This document shows, piece after piece, positions 23,894 to 34,863 of a DNA stretch of 64,000 nucleotides. The stretch is from Paramarasmius palmivorus (taxonomy: Eukaryota > Basidiomycota > Agaricomycetes > Agaricales > Marasmiaceae), in assembly GCA_037176845.1 (NCBI GenBank), contig JAYKXP010000005.1, positions 124,001 through 188,000 of the forward strand, given 5' to 3'. Numbering within the stretch: the stretch's first letter is position 1; the number at the start of each line of letters is the position of its first letter. The position numbers and the translations under genes are program-made. The notes beneath the pieces are model-generated. The model was not told the DNA's origin. It ran no database searches and was given only the letters and a program-made list of their open reading frames with translations.

Positions 23894-25077
23894 ATGTCGA
23901 CTCCTAACGAGAGACCAAGTACACCACCGGGACGAACGACCACCATCAATGAGCCTCTGACCCCCGAGCAAATCAAACAATTTGAGTTGCATCGATTGAA
24001 AGGTAAACAGTCTTGCATTGTACAGCACATCTTTGCTTTATAATCTGACTTTACTTTCTCTCAGCCAAAGCTAGACAACGAGAACGCGAAGAGGCCGCAG
24101 CACAAACCAACCCCTTGAACACCACTAATGCTAATAACAAACGTCCCATAGGCATTACTCCTGCCAATTCAACCTCTCCGACTGCACCTGGCGGCTCACG
24201 GCCGTTGCAACGAGATTCGCGACTTGGGACATATTTTGAGTATGATTTGTCAAAGATGGTCAACTCGAAAGGAGGGTTCTTGGTTGAAGATGGGCAAGAG
24301 ATAGACGAGGCTACTCGTAGGAAAGAGCAAGAGAGAGAAAAGCAAAGAGCGATGCAGAACTTGGAGCCCCGTGCGTACTAACGTTCCTGTGGGGCGCTCT
24401 CCTCTAACTCTGGCTGTTCATAGCTATATCCATGGACCCATCACGCAATCCTAAATGTAAGGAGTGCGGGACTGTTGATATTGACCATACTTTCCATAAG
24501 ATATTCAACTGCCTGGTATGCAAGAAATGTCAGAACGAACACCCTGAAAAGTACAGTCTTCTAACCAAGACGGAATGCAAGGAGGTGAAGTATATCTGGT
24601 CACTGTTCCAGCGAACATGCTTACACGAGTTCAAATGTCTAGGACTATCTGCTCACTGATCGTGCGTTCAGGCTACTCTGGCATGGTTCCTACATACTGA
24701 CTCATTATACAGCCGAACTCCGAGACCAGGAACTCCTACCACACCTCTTAAAAGCAAATCCACACAAGTCAACCTTTGCGAACATGATGCTCTTCCTCCG
24801 ATGTCAGGTTGAGGACTTTGCGTGGAAGAAATGGGGTTCCCCTGAAGCTCTGGATGCGGAGTACGAGAAACGAGTCGCCGAGAAGAAAAAGAAAAAGAAT
24901 AGGAAGTTTGAGGAAGGTCTCAAGGACCTAAGAAGGCGCACGAAAGAAGGGGTTTGGCAAAAGCGAAGAGATGCTGAGCATAAGCATGCTTTTGGGCCTG
25001 CTGAACGCGACCCGGATGGTGTCAGCAAGCAGATATGTCATGAGTGTGGTTTTACGGTCGAGTTTGAAGAGATATGA
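23894..25077 (+). CDS. Nucleotide excision repair protein XPA/Rad14 (319 aa)
   Basis: Exons 23894-24002, 24065-24370, 24424-24584, 24643-24661 and 24713-25077 total 960 nt. After an N-terminal disordered region, a DNA damage-recognition zinc finger is seen: [12 protein letters not shown], then NCLVCKKC (Cys2-Cys2), followed by [18 protein letters not shown] and [12 protein letters not shown], the XPA core. Then come [16 protein letters not shown], a long Lys/Glu/Arg helix and, at the end, a second CxxC pair (ICHEC). The protein organises the incision complex in nucleotide excision repair. The 19 nt exon 4 encodes YLLTD and is needed for the family motif. The length agrees with fungal Rad14. 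Confidence 0.94.
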
Positions 25078-25369
25078 CCGCGAGACCATCAGGTCTCGAG
25101 CACGGTTCTACGGGGTATCTTCTGGCAGTTGATATGCACGGTATCGCATTCTTGGATATGGCATGCCAGCCTTCAGTTTGAATGTGATATCAGTTTTACA
25201 TACCATATCATATAATCGTAAGAACGGAATAATGAATAATCGTTGTCACCGCAGTGGTCGTTTACCACGGAGCTCCTGTTCCGGCAGTCGAATAGCCGGA
25301 AGCTTCCCGGAAAATACTTAAAAAAGTGGAAGGTCTCGTCACCGACGGTACTTTCCTTAAGCTTCCACG

Positions 25370-26861
25370 ATGTCGGAGACCCATGATCAAGTCGAACATA
25401 CACAAATTTCAACTTCTCTGGAAGTTGAACAACTCGAAGTCAACCTATTCCGATCAAAATCGCTTTACATTCCAGTCCGTGCTCGAGGGGTATTCGGAGG
25501 GTAATGGGGTCATTCTGCTTGGCCCGCAATATTCGCTGAACCGTGGTTATCATAGACAAGTAATCAGCCAAGCTCTCGTCTCAGCGACCAAATGTGTGGA
25601 TCCTGCATTTGGGCTTCATGTGAGTCTTCCAGCACGCTATTGATTCTTCCCGTGTCACTGATGGAACTCTTGTTCCTTTACAGTCATTACATGTAAGTGG
25701 ACCCATTCACTCCGGAAGATCATCGCATTGACAGCAACATTTCATTAGTGCTACTTTCTCCTCAGTGCCTCTCCATCAACTCCCATTGTTTATCAAGTCG
25801 AACGCGTTAGACAAGGTCGCACATATTCCGCTTGCTCGGTCAAGGCAGTCCAAAATGGGAAGATTATCTTTGTTCTCATGTGTTCCTTCCAAAAACCCGA
25901 AACATGGCAACCATCTTATCAGTGGAAGATGCCCAAAGTACCGTCACCGGACGAATGTGAGATGGACGAGGATCGTTATGACAGGATACGCCAGGACCCC
26001 AATCTGGATACCCACATTAGGAAGATCTTTGAAGAGTACGCTGCAGTAGGTCTCCTGCACCAGTGCGCATGTGGGATGCTGAAATGTATATTCTGAAGGA
26101 CCGGAGACGGAGCCCAATAGCAATCAAGCAGGCAACTAGCCACGAGGTGTCCAGTAGCGGCGTTGTTCGATACAGCTACTGGATGAAAGCGAAGAACATT
26201 CCGAAATACGAGCCGCATTATCAAAAGGTACGATACTTTATCAGGTATTACAAAAGCTACATCTCACACCATTGGTAGTGCATCCTGAGCTACCTGTCTG
26301 ATCTTCATTTGTGCGTTACAGTACTTTCATAGCTCACGCAGCCACAGCTCACTCTTCTTCAGTATCAGCACTATACCTCGTATCATGGGGATGAAGCGCT
26401 TTGCGAAAGGACCTGATGCCGTGAGCATGACGGTGCGAATAACGTCCATTTTCTGGTTGGTCTCGATGCTTATGCCATTCTAAATTCAAAAGTCCACACT
26501 CGATCATTCGGTGTATTTCTACAAGTACGTTTGAGCCTTCATAGCCAAGGCATGCATTGACAAAACCATGCTTTCAGTGATACTTTTGATTGCGGAGACT
26601 GGCTGTTGTATGTGGTGAGTGTCCTTCAGCCGTATCCCTGTCTGGTTGTACTTAGGATGTTACTGTAGATGACTTCTCCACGGGCTGCAAACGGGCGGGG
26701 TGTGATGCACGGCCAGGTAGGATCAGTCCATACGATTATGAAGCATCCACTCATCGAGTTATACCTAGTTATTCACCCGGGACGGAACCCTTGTTGCCAT
26801 AACTTCTCAGGAAGGTGTTGTTCGCGCTGACATCCGGGGACCCGCATCGTCGAAACTGTAA
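25370..26861 (+). CDS. Acyl-CoA thioesterase II (TesB/ACOT8 type), peroxisomal, 313 aa
   Basis: Eleven exons sum to 942 nt. The two hot-dog domains read RGVFGGQVISQALVSATKCV, HSLHCYFLLSASPSTPIVYQ, VERVRQGRTYSACSVKAVQ and, in the second half, YWMKAKNIPKYEPHYQKCIL, LDHSVYF, GDWLLYVMTSPRA, GRGVMHGQLFTRDGTLVA and SQEGVVR. It ends SSKL, a canonical type 1 peroxisomal targeting signal, so hydrolysis of acyl-CoA inside the peroxisome is expected. Exon 3 is nine bases (25684-25692) encoding Ser-Leu-His, exactly the residues conserved before the CYF motif. The junction at 26045/26099 gives ADRRRSPIAIK, consistent with the family. Confidence 0.93.
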
Positions 26862-26952
26862 CCGGTTTCTGGGGGCTTTAAATATTTTTAGATCTTTACA
26901 TTATCTGGACATAATCTATACGGTAGACATCTAGTTATTGTGCAATTGAATA

Positions 26953-27701
26953 TTATGCACCGTCTCCTCGCCTGAGTCTGTTGAATTTGGGTAACATCTC
27001 TCGAAGGTATTCTGCGTGTTTTCGGCGTAGGTCTGCTTCTTGAATCTTTCCTTTTCCACTCCAGACTCTACGTTCAGCAGAAGGACCGTAAACTACGGTG
27101 TAGTCGTCCAAGGTTTCGTCGTCTTGAGGTACGAGCATGCATCCGGCCCCAATGACACAAAATGAAGAGATGCGGACAGTATGGTGGACCCTGGCGCGTA
27201 CAGATATTGTGTTGAATGAGCCTATGGAAGGAGATTCGACACCTGTCATTTGTGTTAACTGGGGAAGCGGAAGCGATGTTATAGTAACGCACGGCATCCA
27301 ATCTCAAAGAGATTGTCGTCCCCGATTCTCATTACTTCCTTCCTCCTAGACACGACAATAGTGTGAGACTGACAGCAGACTACCTGTTGATGGTAACACG
27401 AACCGGTTGACCACAATAGCGCTCTCCTCGATGATACATCCAGAACCAATGACAATTGGTCCAGCAATGGCAAATATAGTTGCCTTGGGATGAACGATGG
27501 AACCTAGCCTTCATGGATGAGTTTCGGTGAATGAATGCAATGATGGACTCGTTACCAGCCCCAATTGTAATGTCGCCTTTGAGTTCAACGTCTTGGCATA
27601 CTACGGCCTTTGAGTGAATCGTGAATTTGTCGCGTCTGAAAAAGAAAATTTTATTGAAGAGCACACCGTGTACTTGCAGGCTTCACTCACATAGGCGCCA
27701 T
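26953..27701 (-). CDS. Dynactin subunit 6 (p27), hexapeptide-repeat protein
   Basis: Start at 27699-27701 (MAP, then a first intron). The protein is a left-handed beta-helix with hexapeptide repeats: SKAVVCQDVELKGDITIGAG, HPKATIFAIAGPIVIGSGC, EESAIVVNRF, VMRIGDDNLFEIGC and ISSFCVIGAGCMLVPQ. The order AVVC.. / GPIVIG / GDDNLFEIGC matches DCTN6 of the dynactin pointed-end complex, which works with cytoplasmic dynein. The C-terminal tail is DLRRKHAEYLREMLPKFNRL. The junction at about 27300-27390 is the least certain; an acceptor GGAAG|TA gives PSTVMRIGDDN in frame. The end at GDGA is clean. Confidence 0.85.
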
Positions 27702-28263
27702 GAGCCTTTCATCAGTGTCACAGGAGAACCTGTGGGGTCTTGTGTGGGTGTGTTTGTAAAAGCTGCAATTGGCAGCGGACACACAGTGGCGTAAGCGGGC
27801 CCGAAGTTATTCCTCGATGACTACATAGTCTAATCTCAATAGCGTTCGACAGTGGTGCAATGCATGCCCCAGGACTGCTCAGGTAGATAGCGGCCAGAGA
27901 GAGGACCTTCACAGTTACAAGCTACCTTCGCGGCAGTGAGAACCTCAATGTTATTATCAACCAACAATTTATTAGCACGGCTTGACCGTCCTGCTCCTTA
28001 CACGATCGGTACCGAGATTGAGATTGAGTCAGGCATTATCGCACCAATGGCCCTGAGATGAGTCGTAGGGATCCATAGTTCGATGCTAGCATAAATCATA
28101 TCAATACACATGGACAAGCGATGAGATGGATGCAGAGACAAGTGGCCATGCTTTTGCTGTATGTATAGAAAGATGCGATACGACATGACGAAAGCGTGGA
28201 TGGTGTGTAAACCCCCAAAGGAGGCGAAGCCCGATGCGAATGACAAAAAGACTGAGGGACTGC
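27702..28263. other. Intergenic region, dynactin p27 promoter and eS27 3' end
   Basis: About 560 bases between two minus-strand genes with no convincing coding region; several short open frames lack protein character. It should contain the 3' end of the eS27 gene and the promoter of the dynactin gene. Confidence 0.45.
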
Positions 28264-28680
28264 TTAGTTCTTCTTGCGGAATGAGCATCCTATGTCGAGA
28301 CGTAAGAGGGGTCCAACACTGTAGGTAAGACTACACACCTTCCGTCAATCTTGCCTTACCACCAGTGGGTTGGCATAAGATGGATGCGCACGATCCACAG
28401 ATGACGACTGTCTGAGCATGGGAGAAGACGGTTGTGATAGTGAAGCAACCTGTGAACCAAGATACATCGTCAGAACCACTTTCCTGAAGAATATTCAGAG
28501 CGGACGACGTACCGGGGCACTTGACATCCATGAAGTAAGAGTTTGGCGATTGCACAAGTCGCTTGAGCTTGTGCTGACGCTTTTCGAGTTCCGGTGAAGG
28601 GTTAAGAAGGTCGACGGCGAGAGTCTGCGAAGACAAGGCTCAGCTCAGTATACCTTCAAATATTCAGTCTTGCTCACCAT
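28264..28680 (-). CDS. 40S ribosomal protein eS27 (RPS27, 83 aa)
   Basis: Exons 28678-28680, 28513-28624, 28339-28449 and 28264-28289 total 252 nt. The protein [60 protein letters not shown] and GCSFRKKN is nearly diagnostic of eS27, with a CPGC...CGSC zinc finger. The coding part of the first exon is only the ATG; the intron follows immediately, a frequent arrangement in fungal ribosomal protein genes that puts the intron next to the leader. Confidence 0.97.
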
Positions 28681-29526
28681 TTTGGTTGAAGATTAAAGAG
28701 ATGAATGATCACACGACGGTCGCTTTTTTTTCTTGAAGAGCCTCGCAGCCGGGCAACGTCGATGGAGTCAAAACGTGACACGGGATCTGTCACATACCGC
28801 AAGCCACCCACCGGAAATAGCCGACAGCTGTACAGCTGGCTTTCAAACTCCGACCGCATGTTGCCGTATCAGTCTCCGGATCTTAACAGCCGCTACAGCC
28901 GTAACGCTTGTACCACTACCACCGTTCTCTTCCATTCCTACTCGAAATGTCATATCCTGTTTTTCATTTCTCTCCATAGCAAATTTGCTGTAAAGTTGTG
29001 TCAAGGAACTGCCGCAAGTACAAAAGCACTTGGGTTTCTAGAAACCAGCCAAGGGCTGATGAATCCGGCGCATCAGTCAATGAACAATAAGGTCGCCTAA
29101 TCTGGAATGGGGAAGGGTTGAGAAGGATTGTCGGGACACTTTGTACGTTCCCACTTGCCAAAATACAAGGCTTTCTATTATGAACGTTTAGGTCCTTATT
29201 GTTTAGCAAACACGCGGTTCCAGGCTTCTTTCCCATTGTAATTGAGCCTTTTGTTCTTTTCCCCGAACTATCGTAAAGGTGGGGTCGTATAAAGGATAAT
29301 GAATTCGTGCTCGAGATCTATCAGGAGTCTTCCTTCACTCACTTTCATTATCATATCCAGATCACGATCCGACTAGATTTCTCTTTCGTCTAATTTGTCT
29401 CGCAGCATCTCCCTCTACAGCACGCTCTCTACTACACTCTCGTATCGCCGGACGATTCATTCCACGAATAACACCTTAATACTACTACCAATACCAGCAC
29501 CAATACCAGCACCAATTATAGCACAA
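28681..29526. promoter_or_regulatory. Divergent promoter region of eS27 and BTG-domain genes
   Basis: 846 bases without a supportable gene. A TATAAA is seen at 29288-29293 on the plus strand, about 235 bases before the BTG-domain start, and a perfect 12 bp palindrome GTTTCTAGAAAC at 29034-29045 resembles a heat-shock element core (TTC..GAA). The leader before 29527 is rich in ACC/CCA triplets. Regulatory meaning is inferred. Confidence 0.4.
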
Positions 29527-30508
29527 ATGGCATCCCCTTCGACTTCGCTTTCCGTCACTCTCGCCCACGCCATCTCATACTTGACCGCTAGCCTTCATGG
29601 TCTTACTGCCCCATGCAACATCACCAAGTTGCAATTGGTACTTGAAGCCAACCTCAGGGCTCACTACGCTCCCACTTGGGATCCCACCGAGCCTCTTCGT
29701 GGCTCCGGTCGTCGATGCCTCACCCTTAGTCCCGACTGCCTTCCTCCTCGTGTCATTTACGCAGCTTGCATTGCTACTGGAGTGCAGTGGTTCGAATGGA
29801 TCAATGCTCTCGGAGGACAGGAATTCGACTTTTTCGTCGACCCGGGATGCGTTTCCGTACGAGTTGGAAGGAAAGGCGACCCCAACTGCCGTCTCATGAC
29901 TGTTTGGGCCGACGAGCTTCCATCTCCGACGGTGGCCCCTCAACCCTTCAAGGTAATTCTACACCTATTCGACAGCATTGCCACATTGACTAATTTTAAT
30001 TCTACAGGCCTCGGGCAAGACCCTTGCTCAGCAGTTAATGGAGTATGACGATGATGACTCGGAACACATGTTTGCCATGATCGCTCACGAAACTTCGCCC
30101 ACGACGTGGATGACTTCCATCTTGGATCAATTCCCTTGTCCTCGATCAACATCTCCACTCTCCACTTCATCGAACGCCTCAGTATCGTCCACACACTCCC
30201 GGTCTAGCTCCCGTTCGTCCAACTCGAGCTCAGGCTTCTCATACGACTCTCGCAGCTCTGTCTCTTCCTCTGCAACTGTGTCGTCTGCTCAAAGTAGCAA
30301 CAAGCACGGTGCTTCTCGCAGGGAGCGAGCTCGACAGGCTCGAGTCTTTATTGACACTACCAAGACCGATGTCACCTCATACGAAGGTGGCCGAACTACT
30401 GTCTTGACCGGCGGTGTCATGCTCGGCGGAGGCTCAAAGGCGAAAAAGGCTAGCCCCCAACCCTTCCAAAACCCCTCCGTGACGAACTGGCGCTATTCCC
30501 GCGCTTAA
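29527..30508 (+). CDS. BTG/Tob anti-proliferative-domain protein (308 aa)
   Basis: Two exons, 29527-29952 and 30008-30508 (927 nt). Residues 1-140 form the BTG domain: a helical N-terminus, HYAPTWDPTEPLRGSGRRCL (box A region), VQWFEWINALGGQEFDFFVD and GCVSVRVG. In animals this domain binds the Caf1/Pop2 subunit of the CCR4-NOT deadenylase and recruits it to mRNAs. The C-terminal half is Ser-rich (runs such as SSRSSNSSSGFS), ending TNWRYSRA; no PAM2 motif was found. Function in mRNA decay or growth control is by family analogy. Confidence 0.85.
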
Positions 30509-31671
30509 ATCCCATGCTGTACGATCTGCGAGTTTTATGTCTGAGGCATAACCTGCCTCCTCATGACGTTCTAGCCGCCAGCGGCTATCCACTCGTTTCA
30601 ATTTCAACGCCCATCTCGATATGAGATTATGTACGAACCTACGTCGGATCAAGGATACTCCTCTTTTACTCTCTCTTGCGCATTATTGTATCTCTATGGC
30701 ATTCGCACTATTCCCATTTGCATCGTTGTTGTTCATATCCTTATTCTGTAGCTTTCCCTTGCAATGGTTCTTCTGGGTTATTACTTTACTTATTGCACTC
30801 CGCATAATTATTGTCTAGGACACCGCGGCCGGACTTCTTTCGCATTATGGTCACCAGTACCAGTCACTACCTGTATTTACAACCTGTACTCGATGGTTTC
30901 ATGCTGTCGTTAATCATATTTGCATGCTCTGCATTCATCACCAGGATACGTTTTGAAGAATGATGACGAGCTCCACCTCCATTCAGCTGCAATAGTGGTT
31001 GAATACAGCCTGCCTGTTGAGGATAAAAATACATAAATGAAAGTAGAGACCACAGGGCCTCGCAGTCCTACAAAGGCTCCTTCGATGACGACTTAGAACA
31101 TATCCATGGGGCGAAAAACGGGAGTATTTTGGTGGCGTGCGATTTCTGGGGAGGAACATGAGCTCAGCGCTCAGTCACCCTTCCGATCGCTTCGCTTCGG
31201 AGGCAACAGCTGCGAAGGCTTGGTCAAGGCAGTGGAAACAGCGAGCCAAGAAGAAAGCCGAAGTGCTTCAATTGAGGCATGAAGTCAATTTTTGAAGCGA
31301 GCGCTCGCTACTGAAAGTCGTTTCCACTTCATGACGTTAACATCGCGTCTGTGCTCCTCGGTCGCGCCAACTATGATTTCGAGTTATATGGGCTGTGGAG
31401 GTGAGTTGCAAAGACTCTGTAAATACCAGGGCACGGCAGTTGGGCGTGTATACCCAGGCCGACACGGCTGGCAGTTTCAAGTCGGAACAGCAGAAGGGAA
31501 TGACTCCACATTATTTTATCAGCCTGTGCACCAACTCTCCAATTTTCGGAGCCCATTGCAATTTTGACGTCATTTTTGAAGGGCAAGGACGTGGAGATGG
31601 GTGCGAACCGACTAGGGATATAAACCACTACAGGGCAGAATCTTGCCAACTTCATCAACCTACTCGAACAT
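30509..31671. other. 1.16 kb region: 3' end of the BTG gene and promoter of a small gene
   Basis: No open frame here is convincing. The first 330 bases are T-rich 3' untranslated sequence. Near the far end, a perfect CRE/ATF palindrome TGACGTCA lies at 31565-31572 and a TATAAA at 31619-31624, 48 bases before the next ATG. Confidence 0.45.
31565..31572. promoter_or_regulatory. CRE/ATF-type palindrome TGACGTCA
   Basis: A perfect eight-base palindrome that is the classic site of bZIP factors of the CREB/ATF group (Atf1 in fungi). It lies 47 bases upstream of a TATA box and about 100 bases upstream of the small gene at 31672, a typical distance for a functional site. Binding is not shown. Confidence 0.4.
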
Positions 31672-32068
31672 GGTCATGACCGTCCTCACTCTTCAACAAA
31701 GAAAACAGCTCTACTCACGCGAACTCGCCGAGCACACCCTCTCGCAATGGAACGCCATGCGTCGTGAACAGCATGCGACTAGCAAGGGGCATCCAATTCA
31801 GCGGAATGGCACCCGACGAAAGTCGGGCTCTGCAGCCGCCGACAGGGAGCGGTCAAGTCGAAAGGAGGCACCAGTGTCTCCGTCGCACCCGCGCGCCACT
31901 GCCACCGCTGGACACACTGAAAAAAATGAAGATCGTAAGTCTTTCTTTGTGTCCATTGCAACCTAGCAACTCATGGTTTCGACCTCTACCTTTTGGTCAA
32001 GATATACAGGTTCCGGAAAATGGAACATCATGACTGCTCTGAAAGGACTGCAGATATAAAAGCGCATT
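31672..32068 (+). CDS. Small hypothetical protein, possibly stress-regulated (about 100 aa)
   Basis: The open frame starts MVMTVLTLQQRKQLYSRELA at 31672 with a TATA box 48 bases upstream and a CRE palindrome beyond it. It is basic (HTLSQWNAMRREQHATSKGH, then RRKSGSAAADRERSSRK) and either continues to a stop at about 31966 or is spliced at a good GTAAGT donor (after KNEDR, 31935) to a short last exon ending near 32030-32068. No domain is recognised. The promoter layout is better than the protein evidence, so this is a moderate call. Confidence 0.42.
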
Positions 32069-32803
32069 GATATAGAAACTTACTTTGTGAGTAGTATTGC
32101 AAGAACCTCTCGAACGATGGCTGACGGTCCTTGACTTCACTACTCGTTGGGACCACAGATAATTTGCCTCCGAACGTTTATAATGACCTGATACGATTGT
32201 TAATGCCACACAGTTATCGTTGTATTTCGACTGTATTACTAGCCACTTCCATACGAATTGATACGCCCTATCTTGACGACTTTCCGTGTTCCTGACAGCG
32301 AGAGCAAGCTGAGAACCCCGAGTTTGACTCTGACGGTTGACCAAGTCGATTGATGACTTACCAATTAAGCTTCTACTTTGACTTCAAAGCTCCAACACCA
32401 GACTCAGTATCACCGGCGCAATCCCTTTATATCCACGGAACATTCAGCGGGGCACGTCCGCAGAGCAGAGTACAGCAACCCTTGTGTTTGTCCAAACCGA
32501 GGTCATTCCGCAAAGGAAAGCAAGGCTCTGAGACAGTTTTTCAGCGTAGTAAACATGTCCATCGAATGCTTAAAGTATCTTGACGCGTCTGCCAGTTCAA
32601 ATCAGCGAAACGAAAGAAAGAGGCTGAGGGATAAGAGCAAGTTGTGGTGACAACACTTTGGCAGGACCTGAGTGAGTTGTCAAGTCCCGTGACCGGATGG
32701 AGTTGCTAAAATCCGATCACCCCAAAGAGTCGAGTGAAGAGGGACGAATATAAGATCTTTGCTCTCAAGCAGTCCCAGGTCTCTCTCTCAGCCTCCATCA
32801 GCC
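32069..32803. other. Intergenic region before biotin synthase
   Basis: About 730 bases; short open frames only. The last 60 bases are CT-rich (GTCTCTCTCTCAGCCTCC), consistent with the leader of the biotin synthase gene. No other feature is seen. Confidence 0.4.
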
Positions 32804-34386
32804 ATGTTCAGGACCTTCGCTGTCTCTCGATCTGTCCGTCTTCAACGAACCTTGGCAACTCATGCGCATCCACCACCAACGAGCGCGGTTGCAGAGGCCG
32901 GTCAGAAAGTAACAAGACATAACTGGTCGAGGAAGGAGATCCAGAAGATATACGACTCTCCTCTTCTCGATCTCGTGTTCCGTGCAGCATCGGTTCACAG
33001 ACAGCACCAGGATCCCAACAAAATTCAGCTTTGTACACTTATGAACATCAAGAGTGCGTAACTGACCGCATTATCTCCTCGTATCAATTCACACATGTGC
33101 CATTTGCAGCTGGTGGATGCTCCGAAGATTGTAAGCATGATGAGATTGTGGTTTTTTACGCTCCTCTGACTTATCTACAGGCTCGTATTGCTCGCAGTCT
33201 TCACGGTACTCGACCGCGACCAAGGCATCTCGTCTCCTTGACATCGAACCGGTATTGGAAGCCGCCAGGAAAGCAAAGGAAAATGGAAGCACACGATTCT
33301 GTATGGGGGCTGCTTGGAGAGATCTCGCTGGTCGTAAGCGAGGTTTCGAGAGGATTCTAACAATGGTCCGGGAGGTCCGCGGAATGGGAATGGAGGTTTG
33401 CACCACTCTTGGAATGTTGTCCCCAGAGCAGGCCAAACAACTGAAAGAAGCGTAAGTCATACTTCTCGGGGCCATTGCATCTTCTGACTGACTACGCAAC
33501 AGTGGTCTTACTGCCTACAACCACAACCTGGATACTTCCCGCGAATTTTATCCCGAGGTAAAATCCTTCTTTGTATTGCGATGGTGTCAGCACGCTCATT
33601 CATGGGCAGGTTATCACGACACGATCTTACGACGAACGTCTGGGTACCATCGAGGCTGTTCGTGAAGCTGGAATTAGCGTTTGCTCGGGTGGTATCTTGG
33701 GGCTTGGCGAAAAAGACTCTGACCGCGTGGGTCTGATATGGGAGGTGTCCTGGTAAGTTATGTGCTTTGACCAATAATCAACTCTGTCCTAAACTCCGTG
33801 TTCCAGCATGCCCGAGCACCCAGAGTCCTTCCCTGTCAATGCTCTTGTACCTATTCCTGGTACACCGCTAGAAGGCAATGAGGTAATGTCCCAAAATACC
33901 AGAGTCGAATTTTCGCACTCATCGATCACTAGCGAGTTCCAGTCCACACGCTCATCCGCACGATCGCAACTGCAAGAATTATACTTCCTAAGACGATAAT
34001 ACGTTTAGCTGCTGGCCGAGTTACGCTTTCAGAGTCAGAGCAAGCAATGTGCTTTATGGCAGGAGCAAATGCTGTCTTTACTGGCGAGCAAATGCTCACC
34101 ACGCCTTGTGAGTTCCTCGCGACAATCCCTTGACGCATCGTTCCTGACTGTTCGGCTCCCTTCTCAGGTTCTCCTTGGGACGAGGTAAGTAGATGAAAAG
34201 ATTTCAATACTTTGGTTCCTCATTAATTCGGGTCAACAGGATAAGGCAATGATGGGACGTTGGGGTTTGGAGGGAATGGAAAGCTTCCGTCATGAAAACA
34301 TGGCCACAAAAGGACTCGATAAGATTCCTGTTGCAGAGGATGCTAAACAAGAGTCAAAGTCTTCTGCAGGACAGTCGGCGCTTTAG
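32804..34386 (+). CDS. BIO2: Biotin synthase (radical SAM enzyme, 384 aa)
   Basis: Nine exons: 32804-33053, 33110-33130, 33181-33451, 33503-33557, 33610-33752, 33807-33882, 33933-34107, 34168-34184 and 34240-34386 (1155 nt). The N-terminus [20 protein letters not shown] is a mitochondrial-type presequence. The radical SAM motif is CSEDCSYC (CxxxCxxC), formed across two introns. Further landmarks are [89 protein letters not shown] and [15 protein letters not shown]. It inserts sulfur into dethiobiotin, using a [4Fe-4S] and a [2Fe-2S] cluster. It ends GQSAL, a weak resemblance to a peroxisomal signal that I do not rely on. Confidence 0.96.
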
Positions 34387-34863
34387 ATTGAATATATGTA
34401 CTGGTGCGTTCCGACGCTAGTTGCGTTTTGACGTTTCATTGATGTGTTCCGCAGGGAATTTTATGGACTGTACCGAGACGTGCCAGATGTATTATAACCA
34501 TCCTTGATATTTTAGAAGTTCGTCACTACCAGTTATCCCGGTGCATCGTCCAACACCATGGATAAGTGCGAGCCACTGTCAACCTCTAACTCGACACTGA
34601 GTGAAACGAAGGCTCGCTTGAATGCATCGACGGAATAGGAATGGGCTGTCCTTTGTGTCCTGAATATGAAGTGTCAAGTTGGCAGGGTTCTTCAATTCTT
34701 TTGGTTCTCTCTGCCAACCGGGCACAACTTGATGTCATGTCCGCACAATGATGTTCACTATTGCCGGTGCCTTTCTTTGCTTCTCAACTCCATCACGTAT
34801 TATCTTTCGCTTCAGCATGACCACATTTACCCTTGCGATGGATTGGGATTGAAGGTATACCCG
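34387..34863. other. Intergenic region
   Basis: About 480 bases between biotin synthase and the exonuclease-fold gene. No gene or clear motif was found; it should contain the terminator of the one and the promoter of the other. Confidence 0.4.

Noticed and set aside
29785..29800. GGTTCGAAT resembling a tRNA B box
   Set aside because: It lies in the coding sequence of the BTG domain (QWFEW) and no tRNA cloverleaf can be drawn around it.
31292..31567. 91-codon open frame on the plus strand
   Set aside because: It overlaps the CRE/TATA promoter layout of the next small gene and has no protein character.
34370..34386. Biotin synthase ending in SAL as a peroxisomal targeting signal
   Set aside because: The N-terminus looks like a mitochondrial presequence and SAL is a weak variant; not enough to claim dual targeting.
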